A DNA stretch of 20,676 nucleotides from a virus. Positions 4,242 to 13,091 of this stretch are shown here, piece after piece. The stretch is taken from IMG/VR virus record IMGVR_UViG_3300021424_001947, positions 1 through 20,676 of that record; one strand, 5' to 3'. A program made the translations under genes and the position numbers. Numbering within the stretch: position 1 is the stretch's first letter; each line of letters begins with the position of its first letter. The notes under the pieces were generated by a model. That model searched no databases, was not told where the DNA came from, and saw only the letters and a program-made list of their open reading frames with translations.

Positions 4242-5156
4242 ATGAATGTAATTGCTGGAAATTGTGCAGGAGTTTTTAGTGGATTTCTTTTGCAACTTGC
4301 TTGGATGGAAACAGTTGAAAAATCCGATGGAGATATAAACCTTTTTTTGCATACAAGAAATAAAACTCATTATCCTGGTAGTAGTTACTCAGATTATAGA
4401 TGGATAGAATCCTCTCAAGTTAATAATTTTCATGAAGTTTTAGAGAAAAACGTTCTTTTAGATTTCTTTAAACCAAATGAATATCTGGGTAGAGAATATC
4501 CAAAAGACTTTACTTACTTTGAGGCTTATCCTGCAGATATAAAGTCGCAATTAAAATACTATCCAGAAGATACTCTTAAATATGATGGTAGAGGTAGCAA
4601 AAAAGAACAGTATGTTGATCCAGAAAATCTTACTAGAACTAGACTGTCGTTGAATAATCAATGGAAAAAATTTAAACCATTAGATGATTTTTCTGAAAAA
4701 ATAAAAAACGAAGAAAAATTAATCGAAGGAAAAAAGGTAATGTCTGTTATGCTAAGACAAACAGGACATTATCAAGGAGTTTCTAATGTAGTTGAACCTG
4801 CTATCGAATCTGTTAAAAATAAAATTGATGATTACGATGCAGTTCTTTTAACTACAATGATTCAACCTTTTGTTGATGAATTTAAAAAAGTTTTTGGAGA
4901 CAGATGTATTGTTGCAGATAGACCAAGACTTTCTCAAGATATTGATTGGAAAGGAGGTAGGAATTCTCAACAGGGTGGACAAGAATCTATGACTGATGAG
5001 GAATATAACCTTGAATATCAAAATGCATTTTTAGATGTAATTTTATCTAGTAAAACTGAGTATATTGTTGGTAGTAGTAGTAATATGTTTCTTGCTGCTT
5101 TACTGATGAACCCAAATATTGTATATGATCTTTTTTATTTTGCGGATGGATATTGA
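4242..5156 (+). CDS. Putative glycosyltransferase, fucosyltransferase-like fold
   Basis: A 304-residue predicted cytoplasmic enzyme and the first gene of the operon. The C-terminal third carries VMSVMLRQTGHYQG, resembling the basic donor-binding strand of GT11/GT23-type fucosyltransferases, and later LSSKTEYIVGSSSNMFLAAL, resembling the conserved end of those families, where a Ser-rich loop contacts GDP. I infer a GT-B enzyme that may use a GDP-sugar. Family placement is uncertain. The start at 4242 leaves a short leader after the promoter; the open frame extends upstream to 4098 through the terminator, which is not credible coding sequence. It ends two bases before the next ATG. Confidence 0.68.
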   Translation: MNVIAGNCAGVFSGFLLQLAWMETVEKSDGDINLFLHTRNKTHYPGSSYSDYRWIESSQVNNFHEVLEKNVLLDFFKPNEYLGREYPKDFTYFEAYPADIKSQLKYYPEDTLKYDGRGSKKEQYVDPENLTRTRLSLNNQWKKFKPLDDFSEKIKNEEKLIEGKKVMSVMLRQTGHYQGVSNVVEPAIESVKNKIDDYDAVLLTTMIQPFVDEFKKVFGDRCIVADRPRLSQDIDWKGGRNSQQGGQESMTDEEYNLEYQNAFLDVILSSKTEYIVGSSSNMFLAALLMNPNIVYDLFYFADGY

Positions 5157-5158
5157 TT

Positions 5159-5959
5159 ATGAAAAAGAAATTTAATCTAGTTGGAAATACCTTCACTCAT
5201 CTCACTGGAGGTAACAAAGGCTATTCTGTTCATGGTAAAGAATCCAAATATATTGAATGGGTTCAAAGCGGTGGGGATGGAACGTTCTATATTGATAATA
5301 CCATCAATGAAGGAGTTAATGATAAAAGATCTGGACCCAAATATCTTTGGCTTTTAGAATCTAAATTTATCAAACCAGGTCTTGTTGAAAGTATTATTGA
5401 AAATCTTGAACTAGTTGAAAATACATTCGATATTATTTTCACTCATGATCAAAGACTTCTTGCTCTTGGTGATAAGTTTAAATGGGTTCCTGCCCAAGGA
5501 TTCTGGATTAAAGAACCAAAGATCTATGAGAAATCTAAAATGATTTCTATGATTTCTTCAAACAAACGAATGTGTGAAGGTCATCTAAAGAGACTTGAAT
5601 GGATTGAAAGAATTGGTGATCAGGTTGATCTTTATGGCCGTGGATTCAATGAAATTGAATTGAAAGAAGATGGTCTATGTGACTATATGTTCTCTGTAGC
5701 AATTGAGAATGGTCAGTATTCAACTTACTTCACAGAAAAACTTTTAGATTGTTTTGCAACAGGAACTATTCCTGTTTATCTGGGTGCTCCAGATATCGGA
5801 GAACATTTTAACATGGATGGTATCATCGTGTTGAGTGATGAGTTTGATGTTTCAGAAGAAATCTATTACGGCAAAATGGATGCTATTCAAGATAATCTTG
5901 AACGGGCTAAAAAGTTAGAAATCTTAGAAGACTTTATTTGGGAGAATTATTTAAAATGA
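5159..5959 (+). CDS. GT10-family fucosyltransferase (alpha-1,3/1,4 type)
   Basis: A 266-residue protein whose last hundred residues match the GT10 core: DYMFSVAIENGQYSTYFTEK then LLDCFATGTIPVYLGAPDI (about residues 175-213). In GT10 enzymes this region binds GDP-fucose, with Glu and Lys of the TEK motif contacting the nucleotide. Known members transfer L-fucose from GDP-fucose to GlcNAc or Glc. The N-terminal half, which binds acceptors in this family, is divergent. The ATG at 5159 follows the upstream stop by two bases; a TTG at 5153 is a weaker alternative. The gene overlaps the next by 4 bases. GDP-fucose would come from the gmd and fcl products in the same operon. Confidence 0.85.
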   Translation: MKKKFNLVGNTFTHLTGGNKGYSVHGKESKYIEWVQSGGDGTFYIDNTINEGVNDKRSGPKYLWLLESKFIKPGLVESIIENLELVENTFDIIFTHDQRLLALGDKFKWVPAQGFWIKEPKIYEKSKMISMISSNKRMCEGHLKRLEWIERIGDQVDLYGRGFNEIELKEDGLCDYMFSVAIENGQYSTYFTEKLLDCFATGTIPVYLGAPDIGEHFNMDGIIVLSDEFDVSEEIYYGKMDAIQDNLERAKKLEILEDFIWENYLK

Positions 5960-6297
5960 ACTTTGGAAATTTGATTGACGAGTGTATTAAAGAAACGATT
6001 GATGAAGTCCTTTCTCGTAGAGAACTTCCTGATGTTAAATATATTGAAACTGATAATCTTGGAGAAGTTGTAGAAAAACTTTCTATTCTTCATACTCGTA
6101 TGTGGATGTTAGAAGATGCAATTCAAGAAGCAAAAACTGACCAAGAGATTGCTGAATTAAAAAAGAAGATTGATATCTGCTTTAAAGTAAAGCGTCCTCG
6201 TTTGGTACAAGCAGTCAACTTACTTGTTGATAATGCAATTGCAACAGGAAGATCTTTAAGAGAGGATTCTGTAAAACTTTATAAAGGTGTAGAATGA
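5956..6297 (+). CDS. DUF4254-like small helical protein
   Basis: A 113-residue, probably all-helical protein. The pattern LHTRMWMLEDAIQEAKTDQE then IAELKKKIDICFKVKRPRLV resembles DUF4254 proteins, which have an LH..xW.LED motif, a charged linker and a lysine-rich helix ending in a conserved Arg. Those are found beside GT9-type glycosyltransferases in surface-polysaccharide clusters; their function is not known to me. The next gene here also looks GT9-like, which fits. I chose the ATG at 5956, in a 4-base overlap with the upstream stop; an ATG at 5938 would add six residues. The resemblance is by eye and remote. Confidence 0.6.
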   Translation: MNFGNLIDECIKETIDEVLSRRELPDVKYIETDNLGEVVEKLSILHTRMWMLEDAIQEAKTDQEIAELKKKIDICFKVKRPRLVQAVNLLVDNAIATGRSLREDSVKLYKGVE

Positions 6298-7019
6298 AAA
6301 TCTGTTTAATCAATCAACCAGCAGGTATTGGTGATGTATTTTTTCTTCAGTACATTGCTAGAAAGTATCTCTCAATGGGATACAAAGTTATTTGGCCTTT
6401 GCAGGAAAGACTTCTTTGGATTAAGGATTACATTACTGACATTGATTTCTGTTCTCAAAATGATGATTTTCCTGGAAAGGAATATTATGGTCAGATGGGA
6501 ATTATCCAATCTCCACAGTTTGTTTACCTAGGAATGGATATGATTCATTTCTGGCAAAACGATTTTGGTATTTCTGAGTCAGAAACGTGTATGTGTATGC
6601 ACGCAAAGTATCTTCAACTTTTTCTTGACTGGAATAAGTGGTCTGAAGGATTCAAGTTTACAAGAAACATAGAAAGAGAGAATCATCTTTACTATGATGT
6701 GTTAGGATTAAAAGATGATTCTGAATATGTGTATGTAAATCTCTATGCGAATACTGATAACAAGAAAAATAATGTTCTTCAGTTTCCTGAATTTGATCTT
6801 CCAATTGTAGAGAACGATATCAACTATTGTCTGTTTGATTATTGTAAGGTACTTGAGAACGCAAAAGAAATTCATACCGTCCATACATCTGTCCCATACC
6901 TGATTGATGTTCTTGATATCAAAGCAGAAAAATATTTGATGTATCAAGGAATTCATAATGACGATATAAAATATATTCCTTTTGTAAATACAAATCCAAT
7001 TTACGTACCAAATAGTTGA
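6294..7019 (+). CDS. Putative GT9-like glycosyltransferase
   Basis: A 241-residue protein starting MKICLINQPAGIGDVFFLQY. The glycine-rich GIGD loop near the N terminus is typical of heptosyltransferase-like (GT9) and related GT-B enzymes. Near the C terminus, LENAKEIHTVHTSVPYLIDV resembles the segment in which those proteins recognise a nucleotide-sugar or guard the active site. The protein is shorter than typical GT9 enzymes (320-350 residues) and the middle is not recognisable, so the donor and acceptor are unknown. It starts in a 4-base overlap after the DUF4254-like gene. Confidence 0.6.
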   Translation: MKICLINQPAGIGDVFFLQYIARKYLSMGYKVIWPLQERLLWIKDYITDIDFCSQNDDFPGKEYYGQMGIIQSPQFVYLGMDMIHFWQNDFGISESETCMCMHAKYLQLFLDWNKWSEGFKFTRNIERENHLYYDVLGLKDDSEYVYVNLYANTDNKKNNVLQFPEFDLPIVENDINYCLFDYCKVLENAKEIHTVHTSVPYLIDVLDIKAEKYLMYQGIHNDDIKYIPFVNTNPIYVPNS

Positions 7020-7023
7020 AGTC

Positions 7024-7362
7024 ATGTATACTGAAGAAAGACCTTGGGGTATGTTTGAAACTTTATGTGAAGGGTCATCCTATAAAGTAAAAAGAATCTA
7101 TGTAAACTCTAATCAATCATTTTCTCTACAATATCATGATAATAGATGGGAAGATTGGATTATTGTTGAAGGTGGTGGTACTATTAATGTGGGGGAAGAA
7201 TTGAACAATTGTGTAGTGGGTGATAGATTTCAGATACCACCTAAAACTATTCATAGAGCAACTGCTGGATCTGAAGGTTTGACTTTTATTGAAATTCAAC
7301 GTGGTATTTGTGATGAAAACGACATCACTAGACTGGAAGATAACTACGGTAGAGTTGTTTAA
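7024..7362 (+). CDS. Mannose-6-phosphate isomerase type II-like cupin
   Basis: A stand-alone 112-residue cupin equivalent to the C-terminal domain of ManC/AlgA-type enzymes. The family signatures are visible: RPWG.FE (residues 6-12), YKVKRIYV (20-27), SLQYH (34-38), IPPKTIHRA (71-79), FIEIQRG and DITRLEDNYGR at the end. In that family the enzyme interconverts fructose-6-P and mannose-6-P, feeding GDP-mannose synthesis. The metal-site strand is altered: the usual QxHHHRxEHW reads QYHDNRWEDW, so His38, Glu43 and later His77 remain but other histidines are lost. Activity is therefore uncertain. No guanylyltransferase domain accompanies it. It begins four bases after the upstream stop. Confidence 0.82.
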   Translation: MYTEERPWGMFETLCEGSSYKVKRIYVNSNQSFSLQYHDNRWEDWIIVEGGGTINVGEELNNCVVGDRFQIPPKTIHRATAGSEGLTFIEIQRGICDENDITRLEDNYGRVV

Positions 7363-7408
7363 TTTATTTTTTTGTGATATTATTACTTTAAATTCTTAAG
7401 AAAGACTA

Positions 7409-8149
7409 ATGAATCGTATCGAAAATTACTCTATCCTTGAAGGTAGAATTGTTGAATGGTTAAAGGATTACGCTATAACTAATAATGTTAAAGCATTTGT
7501 AATTGGAGTCTCTGGTGGAATTGACTCTGCAGTTTCTTCAACTCTTGCAGCAAAAACTGGTCTCCCAGTTTATGCTCTTGGTATGCCGATCCATCAGAAA
7601 GAAGAACAGGAAACTCTCTCAGACGTTCACCTTCAGTGGCTCGATGATAGCTTTAGTAATGTAACTACACTCAAGTATGACCTGACTGGTGTCTTTGATG
7701 CCTTCAAACAAACAATGAACGGTTATGGCGAGAACACTCATGCTCTTGCTAATAGTCGTTCAAGACTTCGTATGGTTACTCTTTATCAAGTAGCAACTTC
7801 AGTTGGTGGTATCGTTGTTGGTACGGGTAATAAAGTTGAAGATTATGGAGTAGGTTTCTATACTAAGTATGGTGATGGTGGAGTTGATATTGCTCCTATT
7901 GCAGATCTTTATAAGACTGAAGTATGGGAACTTGGAAAACATTTAGGTGTCAACTCTGGTATTATCGAAGCAAAACCAACTGATGGACTCTGGGATGATG
8001 GCCGAACTGATGAAGATCAGTTAGGTGCTTCTTATGAGCAACTGGAAGAAGCAATGGAAACTGGATCTGGTCCTGGTCTTGAGTCTCTTCTCAAGTTCTC
8101 CTCAATGAATAGCCATAAAATGCAACCAATTCCTACTTTCAAACTATGA
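7409..8149 (+). CDS. nadE: Ammonia-dependent NAD synthetase
   Basis: A 246-residue enzyme of the NadE family, which adenylates nicotinate adenine dinucleotide with ATP and amidates it with ammonia to form NAD. The ATP-pyrophosphatase loop SGGIDS is at residues 35-40. GTGNKVEDYG and KYGDGGVDIAPIADLYKTEV (about 138-172) match the substrate-binding region, and GLWDDGRTDEDQLGASYEQL (193-212) matches the C-terminal motif. No glutaminase domain is present. It has a 46-base upstream gap, the second largest in the operon, with AAGAAAG before the ATG, and overlaps the next gene by 4 bases. NAD(P) is a cofactor of the operon's dehydrogenase, dehydratase and reductase; it might instead counter NAD-depleting host defences. 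Both are inferences. Confidence 0.92.
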   Translation: MNRIENYSILEGRIVEWLKDYAITNNVKAFVIGVSGGIDSAVSSTLAAKTGLPVYALGMPIHQKEEQETLSDVHLQWLDDSFSNVTTLKYDLTGVFDAFKQTMNGYGENTHALANSRSRLRMVTLYQVATSVGGIVVGTGNKVEDYGVGFYTKYGDGGVDIAPIADLYKTEVWELGKHLGVNSGIIEAKPTDGLWDDGRTDEDQLGASYEQLEEAMETGSGPGLESLLKFSSMNSHKMQPIPTFKL

Positions 8150-9069
8150 GTGTCTGCCTCGTTCTAAGTAACAAAATTTCTGACGATAGTTGGAAAGATA
8201 AAATTCCACCAATCGATGGGTTTGGAACTGAGGGAATAGGATCCATGCTCCAATATCATCTGCTCTTAAATTTCTTTGCAGATTTTATTGGAGTTGAATT
8301 CACATATCCTGGTTCTGAAAATTTTGCACATCATTCATATACGGAATATTCAAAAGAAGAATATTTCAAAATGATAGATTCCTTCTTTAACTTTCCAAAT
8401 CTAAATGGTGGTTGGGATCAAGTTATTACTATGTCAGAGATAAATGATAGTCTCATGTCATTTATTAATGAAAATAAAAATAATGATAAGAAAATACTAA
8501 TTAACTTGTATAACTGCCATAGAGAATTGGCATCTCTATGTGGCCATTATATGACTGAGATCTTTACAAAAGAACGAATAGATAAGATTAGAAATAATTT
8601 GTATTTTTCTGGAGAAAGATATTTTGATGAGAACATAAATATCTCATTGCACATTAGAACTGCAAATCCAGATGATATCCCTGCAGAAATTGTTTCTACT
8701 TATAGAGAAAAATATATTTTCGAAAAAGACTTTCATAGATACAAAAATTTAGTTGACTTCCTAAAGAATAATACCAAGGATAAGAAAGCAACTCTGCATA
8801 TACATTCTCAAGGATTTACTACAAATTTTGAAGAATTTTTTGAATTAAAAGAAGAAAATTTTGATATTAAATTGCACATTGATGATCATCCTATAAGTGA
8901 CATCTATCATATGGTAAATGCAGATTTTCTTATAATGTCCAATAGTTCTTTCTCTTGGTTATCTTCTTTATTGAACAGCAATCAAAAGATTGCCAGAGAT
9001 AATTTTATGAATGGGCCTTTTGTGCATAATTGTTTAAAGGCAAATTACGACTATAGTCAAATTTCATAA
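8146..9069 (+). CDS. Putative GT11-like glycosyltransferase
   Basis: A 307-residue protein. Three segments follow the order seen in GT11 and related fucosyltransferases: ISLHIRTANPDD (the basic strand, HxR), ATLHIHSQGF, and MVNADFLIMSNSSFSWLSSL near the end, comparable to the ANSSxSWWGA motif of the two clear GT11 genes at 16322 and 17991. The rest is divergent, so I read it as a distant member with unknown donor and acceptor. It starts on a 4-base overlap with nadE. The N terminus (LVLSNKISDDSWKDKIPPID) has no signal or membrane segment. Confidence 0.65.
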   Translation: MSVCLVLSNKISDDSWKDKIPPIDGFGTEGIGSMLQYHLLLNFFADFIGVEFTYPGSENFAHHSYTEYSKEEYFKMIDSFFNFPNLNGGWDQVITMSEINDSLMSFINENKNNDKKILINLYNCHRELASLCGHYMTEIFTKERIDKIRNNLYFSGERYFDENINISLHIRTANPDDIPAEIVSTYREKYIFEKDFHRYKNLVDFLKNNTKDKKATLHIHSQGFTTNFEEFFELKEENFDIKLHIDDHPISDIYHMVNADFLIMSNSSFSWLSSLLNSNQKIARDNFMNGPFVHNCLKANYDYSQIS

Positions 9070-9082
9070 AGTGTATTATAAT
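9054..9082 (+). promoter_or_regulatory. Weak possible internal promoter
   Basis: TATAAT at 9077-9082 is a perfect -10 box, with TAGTCA (9054-9059, four of six) 17 bases upstream. It lies at the end of the GT11-like gene, in front of a good ribosome-binding site for the dehydrogenase. The -35 is weak and the region AT-rich. Confidence 0.3.
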
Positions 9083-9097
9083 TAAAGGAGAATTTTG

Positions 9098-10258
9098 ATG
9101 AGTATGAAGATTGGTGTAATTGGTGCCGGTAGACTTGGAATTTGCTTTGCTCTTCTTTGTGAAGCAGCAGGGTATGATGTTTTGGTCTCTGACATCAGAG
9201 AAGAATATGTTCAAAAATTGAATGAAAGAAAAATCGATACGAATGAACCTGAAGTAGAGAACCTTCTTCGCGTTGCAAAGAATTTTAGAGCAACAACAAA
9301 CAATAAAGAAGTTATTGATGAGTGTGATTTGATTTACACTCTAGTTTCTACTCCATCTCTTCCTGATGGATCTTATGATGTTTCATCTGTATGGCAAGTT
9401 GTTGAAGACTTTAAGGACGTTTCTAAAACTAAGTATTTTGTTGTTGGGTGTACCACCAATCCTGGAGATTGTGATAACTTCAAAAAACAACTTCCAAGTA
9501 ACGTAAAAGTTTTTTATAACCCAGAATTTATTGCTCAGGGGTCAATTATCAGTGATCTCCGTACTGCAGATATGGTTCTTCTTGGAACCGATCCATTTTC
9601 TAATGACGATTTGATTATTGCAAACATTAGAAAGTTGTATGAAAAAATTCAAACAACCCGTGCAATTGTTTGTTCCATGTCAACAACAGCTGCAGAAATC
9701 ACTAAGATTGCAATCAATTGTTTCTTAACTACGAAAATCAGTTATGCAAACATGCTAGGTGATGTTTTGCATCATGCTGGATGTGGAGATGAAGTAAACA
9801 CTGTTCTGTCTGCTGTTGGAACTGATAGTCGTGTTGGTAGAAAATACCTTGGATATGGCTTTGGATATGGTGGCCCTTGTCTTCCTAGAGACAACAGATC
9901 TTTTGCTGCATTTGCAAAGAAGGTTGGATTAGATTATAACCTAGGGACAGTCACGGATGAAATTAATAACCAACATGCAACTTTTGTCTGTGAATATTTT
10001 GAGAAAATGAATCAAAACAAAAATCCATTTTATTTTGATTCCATCAGTTATAAAATAGGAACCGATATTCTTACTGAAAGTCAGCAATATCGTCTATGTT
10101 TGGATCTTCTTAATAGAGGATATAAGGTCTACATTCGCAACGATCAAAAAGCAGTAAGTCAAGTTGAAGATGAACTGAGAGAAAAGTATGGTGATAGGGT
10201 CTGTATTGTTGATGATTCGTCATATATTACTGAACCTATTTTTGTTGTGACTCTATGA
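9098..10258 (+). CDS. UDP-glucose/GDP-mannose dehydrogenase family protein
   Basis: A 386-residue nucleotide-sugar dehydrogenase, which oxidises the C6 alcohol of a nucleotide sugar to a uronic acid with two NAD. Residues 5-35 form the NAD-binding GxGxxG fold (GVIGAGRLGICFA). AEITKIAINCFLTTKISYAN (199-218) holds the conserved Lys and Asn, and GYGFGYGGPCLPRDNRSF (252-269) the catalytic cysteine, Cys261. The C-terminal sugar-binding domain is shorter and more divergent than usual (families run about 390-440 residues), so the substrate (UDP-Glc, GDP-Man or other) cannot be told. AAAGGAG lies seven bases before the ATG at 9098, the strongest ribosome-binding site in the operon. It overlaps the methyltransferase gene by 4 bases. 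Confidence 0.87.
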   Translation: MSMKIGVIGAGRLGICFALLCEAAGYDVLVSDIREEYVQKLNERKIDTNEPEVENLLRVAKNFRATTNNKEVIDECDLIYTLVSTPSLPDGSYDVSSVWQVVEDFKDVSKTKYFVVGCTTNPGDCDNFKKQLPSNVKVFYNPEFIAQGSIISDLRTADMVLLGTDPFSNDDLIIANIRKLYEKIQTTRAIVCSMSTTAAEITKIAINCFLTTKISYANMLGDVLHHAGCGDEVNTVLSAVGTDSRVGRKYLGYGFGYGGPCLPRDNRSFAAFAKKVGLDYNLGTVTDEINNQHATFVCEYFEKMNQNKNPFYFDSISYKIGTDILTESQQYRLCLDLLNRGYKVYIRNDQKAVSQVEDELREKYGDRVCIVDDSSYITEPIFVVTL

Positions 10259-10977
10259 AAATTGCGAAGTATCCATATGTAAATGAATCTGAAATTTCTG
10301 TATCTGAGAATGCTATCTACTTAAATTCTAGTTGGGTTCATCCAGAAAAAGATTCAAAATGGGATGCTCCATTTGTTTGGGAATTGAATGTAATTCAAAG
10401 ATTTGTTGATGAAATAAAAGAAGATTCTGTTATTCTTGATGTTGGTGCAAATACTGGAACTTTTTCTCTTGCTGCAAAACTGTATCCAAATACGAAATGG
10501 CATTCATTTGAACCAGATCCATTTAATTTTTCTTTACTGAAAGAAAATATAGAGATTAATGGTATTGAAAATATCACATTGTACGAGGAAGCTTTAAGTG
10601 ATAATGTTGGTGAATGTGTTTTGAAAATATGTCTAACTCATAGAGGACTTAATACTATTGGTAAAAATGTGAAAAGATTTTCAGAAGATGAATCTATAGA
10701 TTATCCTGTCAAATCTAATACCATCGACAATCTCTTTATTGATACCAGAATTGATCTGATCAAAATAGATACAGAAGGTGCAGAGTATGATATAATTAAG
10801 GGTGGTATTGAAACTATTCAAAAATATAAACCAAAAATTTTGTTAGAATATAATCCTGGAAATATGAGTCAATGTGGCCACACTCTAGAAAAATTAAATT
10901 CTCTCATACAAGAAATAGGTTACAATCCATTTTGGTTTGATAATGGAGAGAACCTTTTTATTTCCTCTACAACTTAA
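10255..10977 (+). CDS. FkbM-family methyltransferase
   Basis: A 240-residue S-adenosylmethionine-dependent methyltransferase. Motif I is VILDVGANTGTFSLAA (59-74), followed by FEPDP at 85-89, the acidic strand that binds the ribose, and later LIKIDTEGAEYDIIKGG, diagnostic of the FkbM family. Such enzymes O-methylate sugars in polysaccharide and antibiotic clusters. In this operon the likely substrate is a hydroxyl of the glycan or nucleotide sugar. The length is typical of the family. The start is set by a 4-base overlap with the dehydrogenase gene. The next gene starts four bases after its stop. Confidence 0.88.
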   Translation: MKIAKYPYVNESEISVSENAIYLNSSWVHPEKDSKWDAPFVWELNVIQRFVDEIKEDSVILDVGANTGTFSLAAKLYPNTKWHSFEPDPFNFSLLKENIEINGIENITLYEEALSDNVGECVLKICLTHRGLNTIGKNVKRFSEDESIDYPVKSNTIDNLFIDTRIDLIKIDTEGAEYDIIKGGIETIQKYKPKILLEYNPGNMSQCGHTLEKLNSLIQEIGYNPFWFDNGENLFISSTT

Positions 10978-10981
10978 ATTT

Positions 10982-12085
10982 ATGCTTACTAAAAAACATT
11001 TAAAAATAAAATCTATTGAAGAAATTAGGGGAATTCTAGATTCAATCAAGACCGAAGAATATTCTTTGGTAAACTACGTTTGGACTGAGTATGGATTTTA
11101 TCCTACTTTCTTTAATGAACTATTCGAAGGTTTCTTCAAAGATGTTAAAGGTCCAAAAATTGGATTTTGTTTTCCTGGTCAAGAAGTATTTTATGAACCT
11201 CATGTTGATACTCTTGTAACTCTGGATGGTTTTATTGATACAACAAAAGCTTATAAGGACAGTCAAGAGACGGAACTTCTTTTAAATAATTTTAAAACAA
11301 TTCCGGATAAAGGTATTGCTTTTTGGTATACTCTTCGCAATTTTGATGAAGACTTATATGAAGAAGCTTTCTCTGGATATGTCTTCAAAAATATCTTATA
11401 TCCAATTGGAAAGGACTTGCATTGGAAACTTGGATGGCCACCTGGACCTGGGCATAAGTATGCAGAAGGTGAAGATGGTACATGGTATTTTCCATCTTGC
11501 AAATACTATGAGGCTGGTGTTCAGGCATATGATCTGGACTTATGGAATCCTAACTTTAAAAAAACTGATGGTTTAGGAATCGAAAAATATAACACGTTCT
11601 TTGTTAAGAATAGTTGGAAAACCAGAAACTATGGGTCGATCAATATTAATGATTACTTAGTTGGAAAGGATGGTACATCTGGTGATTTGAGATTTGGAAG
11701 TGTTGAGTTTGATTTATATGCAAAAGTAATTGATTATCACATTAAGAATAAAATAAACTTAGTAATCATTAACGACTTAGTTAAATTTCCTGTTGTTGAT
11801 AATGAATATATTTCTTATGTTGACATGACTGGGTTCTTAGATGTAAGATATCTTTTAACAATTATCGAAGAATCAAATAACTTTATTAATACAGGAACTA
11901 GTCCTGGTGACTTGGCTGCATATTATTGTGCCACAAACCAAGTTATTGTTGGGGATGATAGAATCCAAAATAGGACTCAGTTTTGCGATACTATCTTAGG
12001 AAAAAGAAATAAAAAAGTTTTTAGATTCCATACAGTTGATAAAAACTACGATGAGTTATTTGAATTCTTAGATCAACACTCTTAA
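10982..12085 (+). CDS. Unrecognised protein of the glycan operon, 367 residues
   Basis: I do not recognise this protein. It is soluble and rich in aromatic residues, with a distinctive centre: [20 protein letters not shown] then [20 protein letters not shown]. The C-terminal third ([20 protein letters not shown] then [20 protein letters not shown]) looks like the donor-binding half of a GT-B enzyme or of the GT11-like proteins nearby, where a short S/T-rich loop follows a helix. A glycosyltransferase is the best guess from context. The ATG at 10982 is chosen because the upstream stop ends at 10977; an ATG at 10943 would overlap the methyltransferase gene by 35 bases. No ribosome-binding site is clear for either. 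Confidence 0.6.
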   Translation: MLTKKHLKIKSIEEIRGILDSIKTEEYSLVNYVWTEYGFYPTFFNELFEGFFKDVKGPKIGFCFPGQEVFYEPHVDTLVTLDGFIDTTKAYKDSQETELLLNNFKTIPDKGIAFWYTLRNFDEDLYEEAFSGYVFKNILYPIGKDLHWKLGWPPGPGHKYAEGEDGTWYFPSCKYYEAGVQAYDLDLWNPNFKKTDGLGIEKYNTFFVKNSWKTRNYGSININDYLVGKDGTSGDLRFGSVEFDLYAKVIDYHIKNKINLVIINDLVKFPVVDNEYISYVDMTGFLDVRYLLTIIEESNNFINTGTSPGDLAAYYCATNQVIVGDDRIQNRTQFCDTILGKRNKKVFRFHTVDKNYDELFEFLDQHS

Positions 12086-12089
12086 AAAA

Positions 12090-13091
12090 ATGAAAGTAGC
12101 ATTAATCACTGGAATCACAGGGCAAGACGGATCATATCTTGCAGAACTTCTTCTTGAAAAGGGGTATGAAGTTCATGGTATTATTCGTCGATCGTCTTCA
12201 ATTAATACCAGTAGAATTGATCACATCTTCGATAAAATAAAACTTCATTATGGTGATTTAACAGATTCTACAAATATGGTTAGAGTTATTCAGTTAGTTC
12301 AACCTGATGAAATTTATAATCTTGGGGCTCAAAGTCATGTGAAGGTTTCTTTTGAAATGCCTGAGTATACTGGACAAACTGATGCTCTAGGAACTCTTCG
12401 TATTCTGGAAGCAGTTAGACTTCTTGGACTTGAAGATAAAACTAGAATATATCAAGCATCTACCTCAGAGATGTTTGGTAAAGTTAGAGAAATTCCACAA
12501 AAAGAAACCACGCCTTTTCACCCAAGATCTCCTTATGGGTGCTCAAAAGTTTATGCATATTGGATTACTAAAAACTATAGAGAAGCATATGGAATGTATG
12601 CTTGCAGTGGAATTCTTTTCAATCATGAATCTCCACGTAGAGGAGAAACATTTGTAACAAGGAAAATTGTTAGAGGATTGAAATCTATTAGTGAGGGTAG
12701 GCAAAATCTTTTAGTTCTTGGAAACCTTGATGCTAAGCGTGATTGGGGACATGCTAAAGATTATGTTCGTGCAATGTGGATGATGTTGCAGCAAGATGTT
12801 CCGGATGATTATGTAATTTCTACACACAAACAATATTCTGTCCGTGAGTTTGTTCAAGCAGCTGCTCCATATTTTAATATGGATATTAGTTGGCAAGGAT
12901 CTGGTGATGATGAAATTGGAATTGATTTGAATAGTGGAAAAACTGTTATTGCGGTGAATCCAAAATACTATAGACCCTCTGAGGTTGATACTCTTCTTGG
13001 TGATGCTACTAAAGCAAAAAATGAACTTAGATGGGAACCTGAAATTTCATTTGATCAACTAGTAGAGGACATGTGTAGAAATGAATCTTGA
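12090..13091 (+). CDS. gmd: GDP-mannose 4,6-dehydratase
   Basis: A 333-residue short-chain dehydrogenase/reductase that converts GDP-D-mannose to GDP-4-keto-6-deoxy-D-mannose using bound NADP. The nucleotide-binding glycines are in ITGITGQDG (G8, G11, G14), with [12 protein letters not shown] (33-44) typical of Gmd. The catalytic set is Thr125-Ser126-Glu127 in STSEMFG plus Tyr149 and Lys153 in [26 protein letters not shown] and the end [16 protein letters not shown] are also family hallmarks. It is somewhat shorter than the E. coli enzyme (373), with no sign of truncation. The product is the branch point for the next two enzymes, fucose synthase and the ColD-like dehydratase. The last 11 bases overlap fcl. 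Confidence 0.97.
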   Translation: MKVALITGITGQDGSYLAELLLEKGYEVHGIIRRSSSINTSRIDHIFDKIKLHYGDLTDSTNMVRVIQLVQPDEIYNLGAQSHVKVSFEMPEYTGQTDALGTLRILEAVRLLGLEDKTRIYQASTSEMFGKVREIPQKETTPFHPRSPYGCSKVYAYWITKNYREAYGMYACSGILFNHESPRRGETFVTRKIVRGLKSISEGRQNLLVLGNLDAKRDWGHAKDYVRAMWMMLQQDVPDDYVISTHKQYSVREFVQAAAPYFNMDISWQGSGDDEIGIDLNSGKTVIAVNPKYYRPSEVDTLLGDATKAKNELRWEPEISFDQLVEDMCRNES

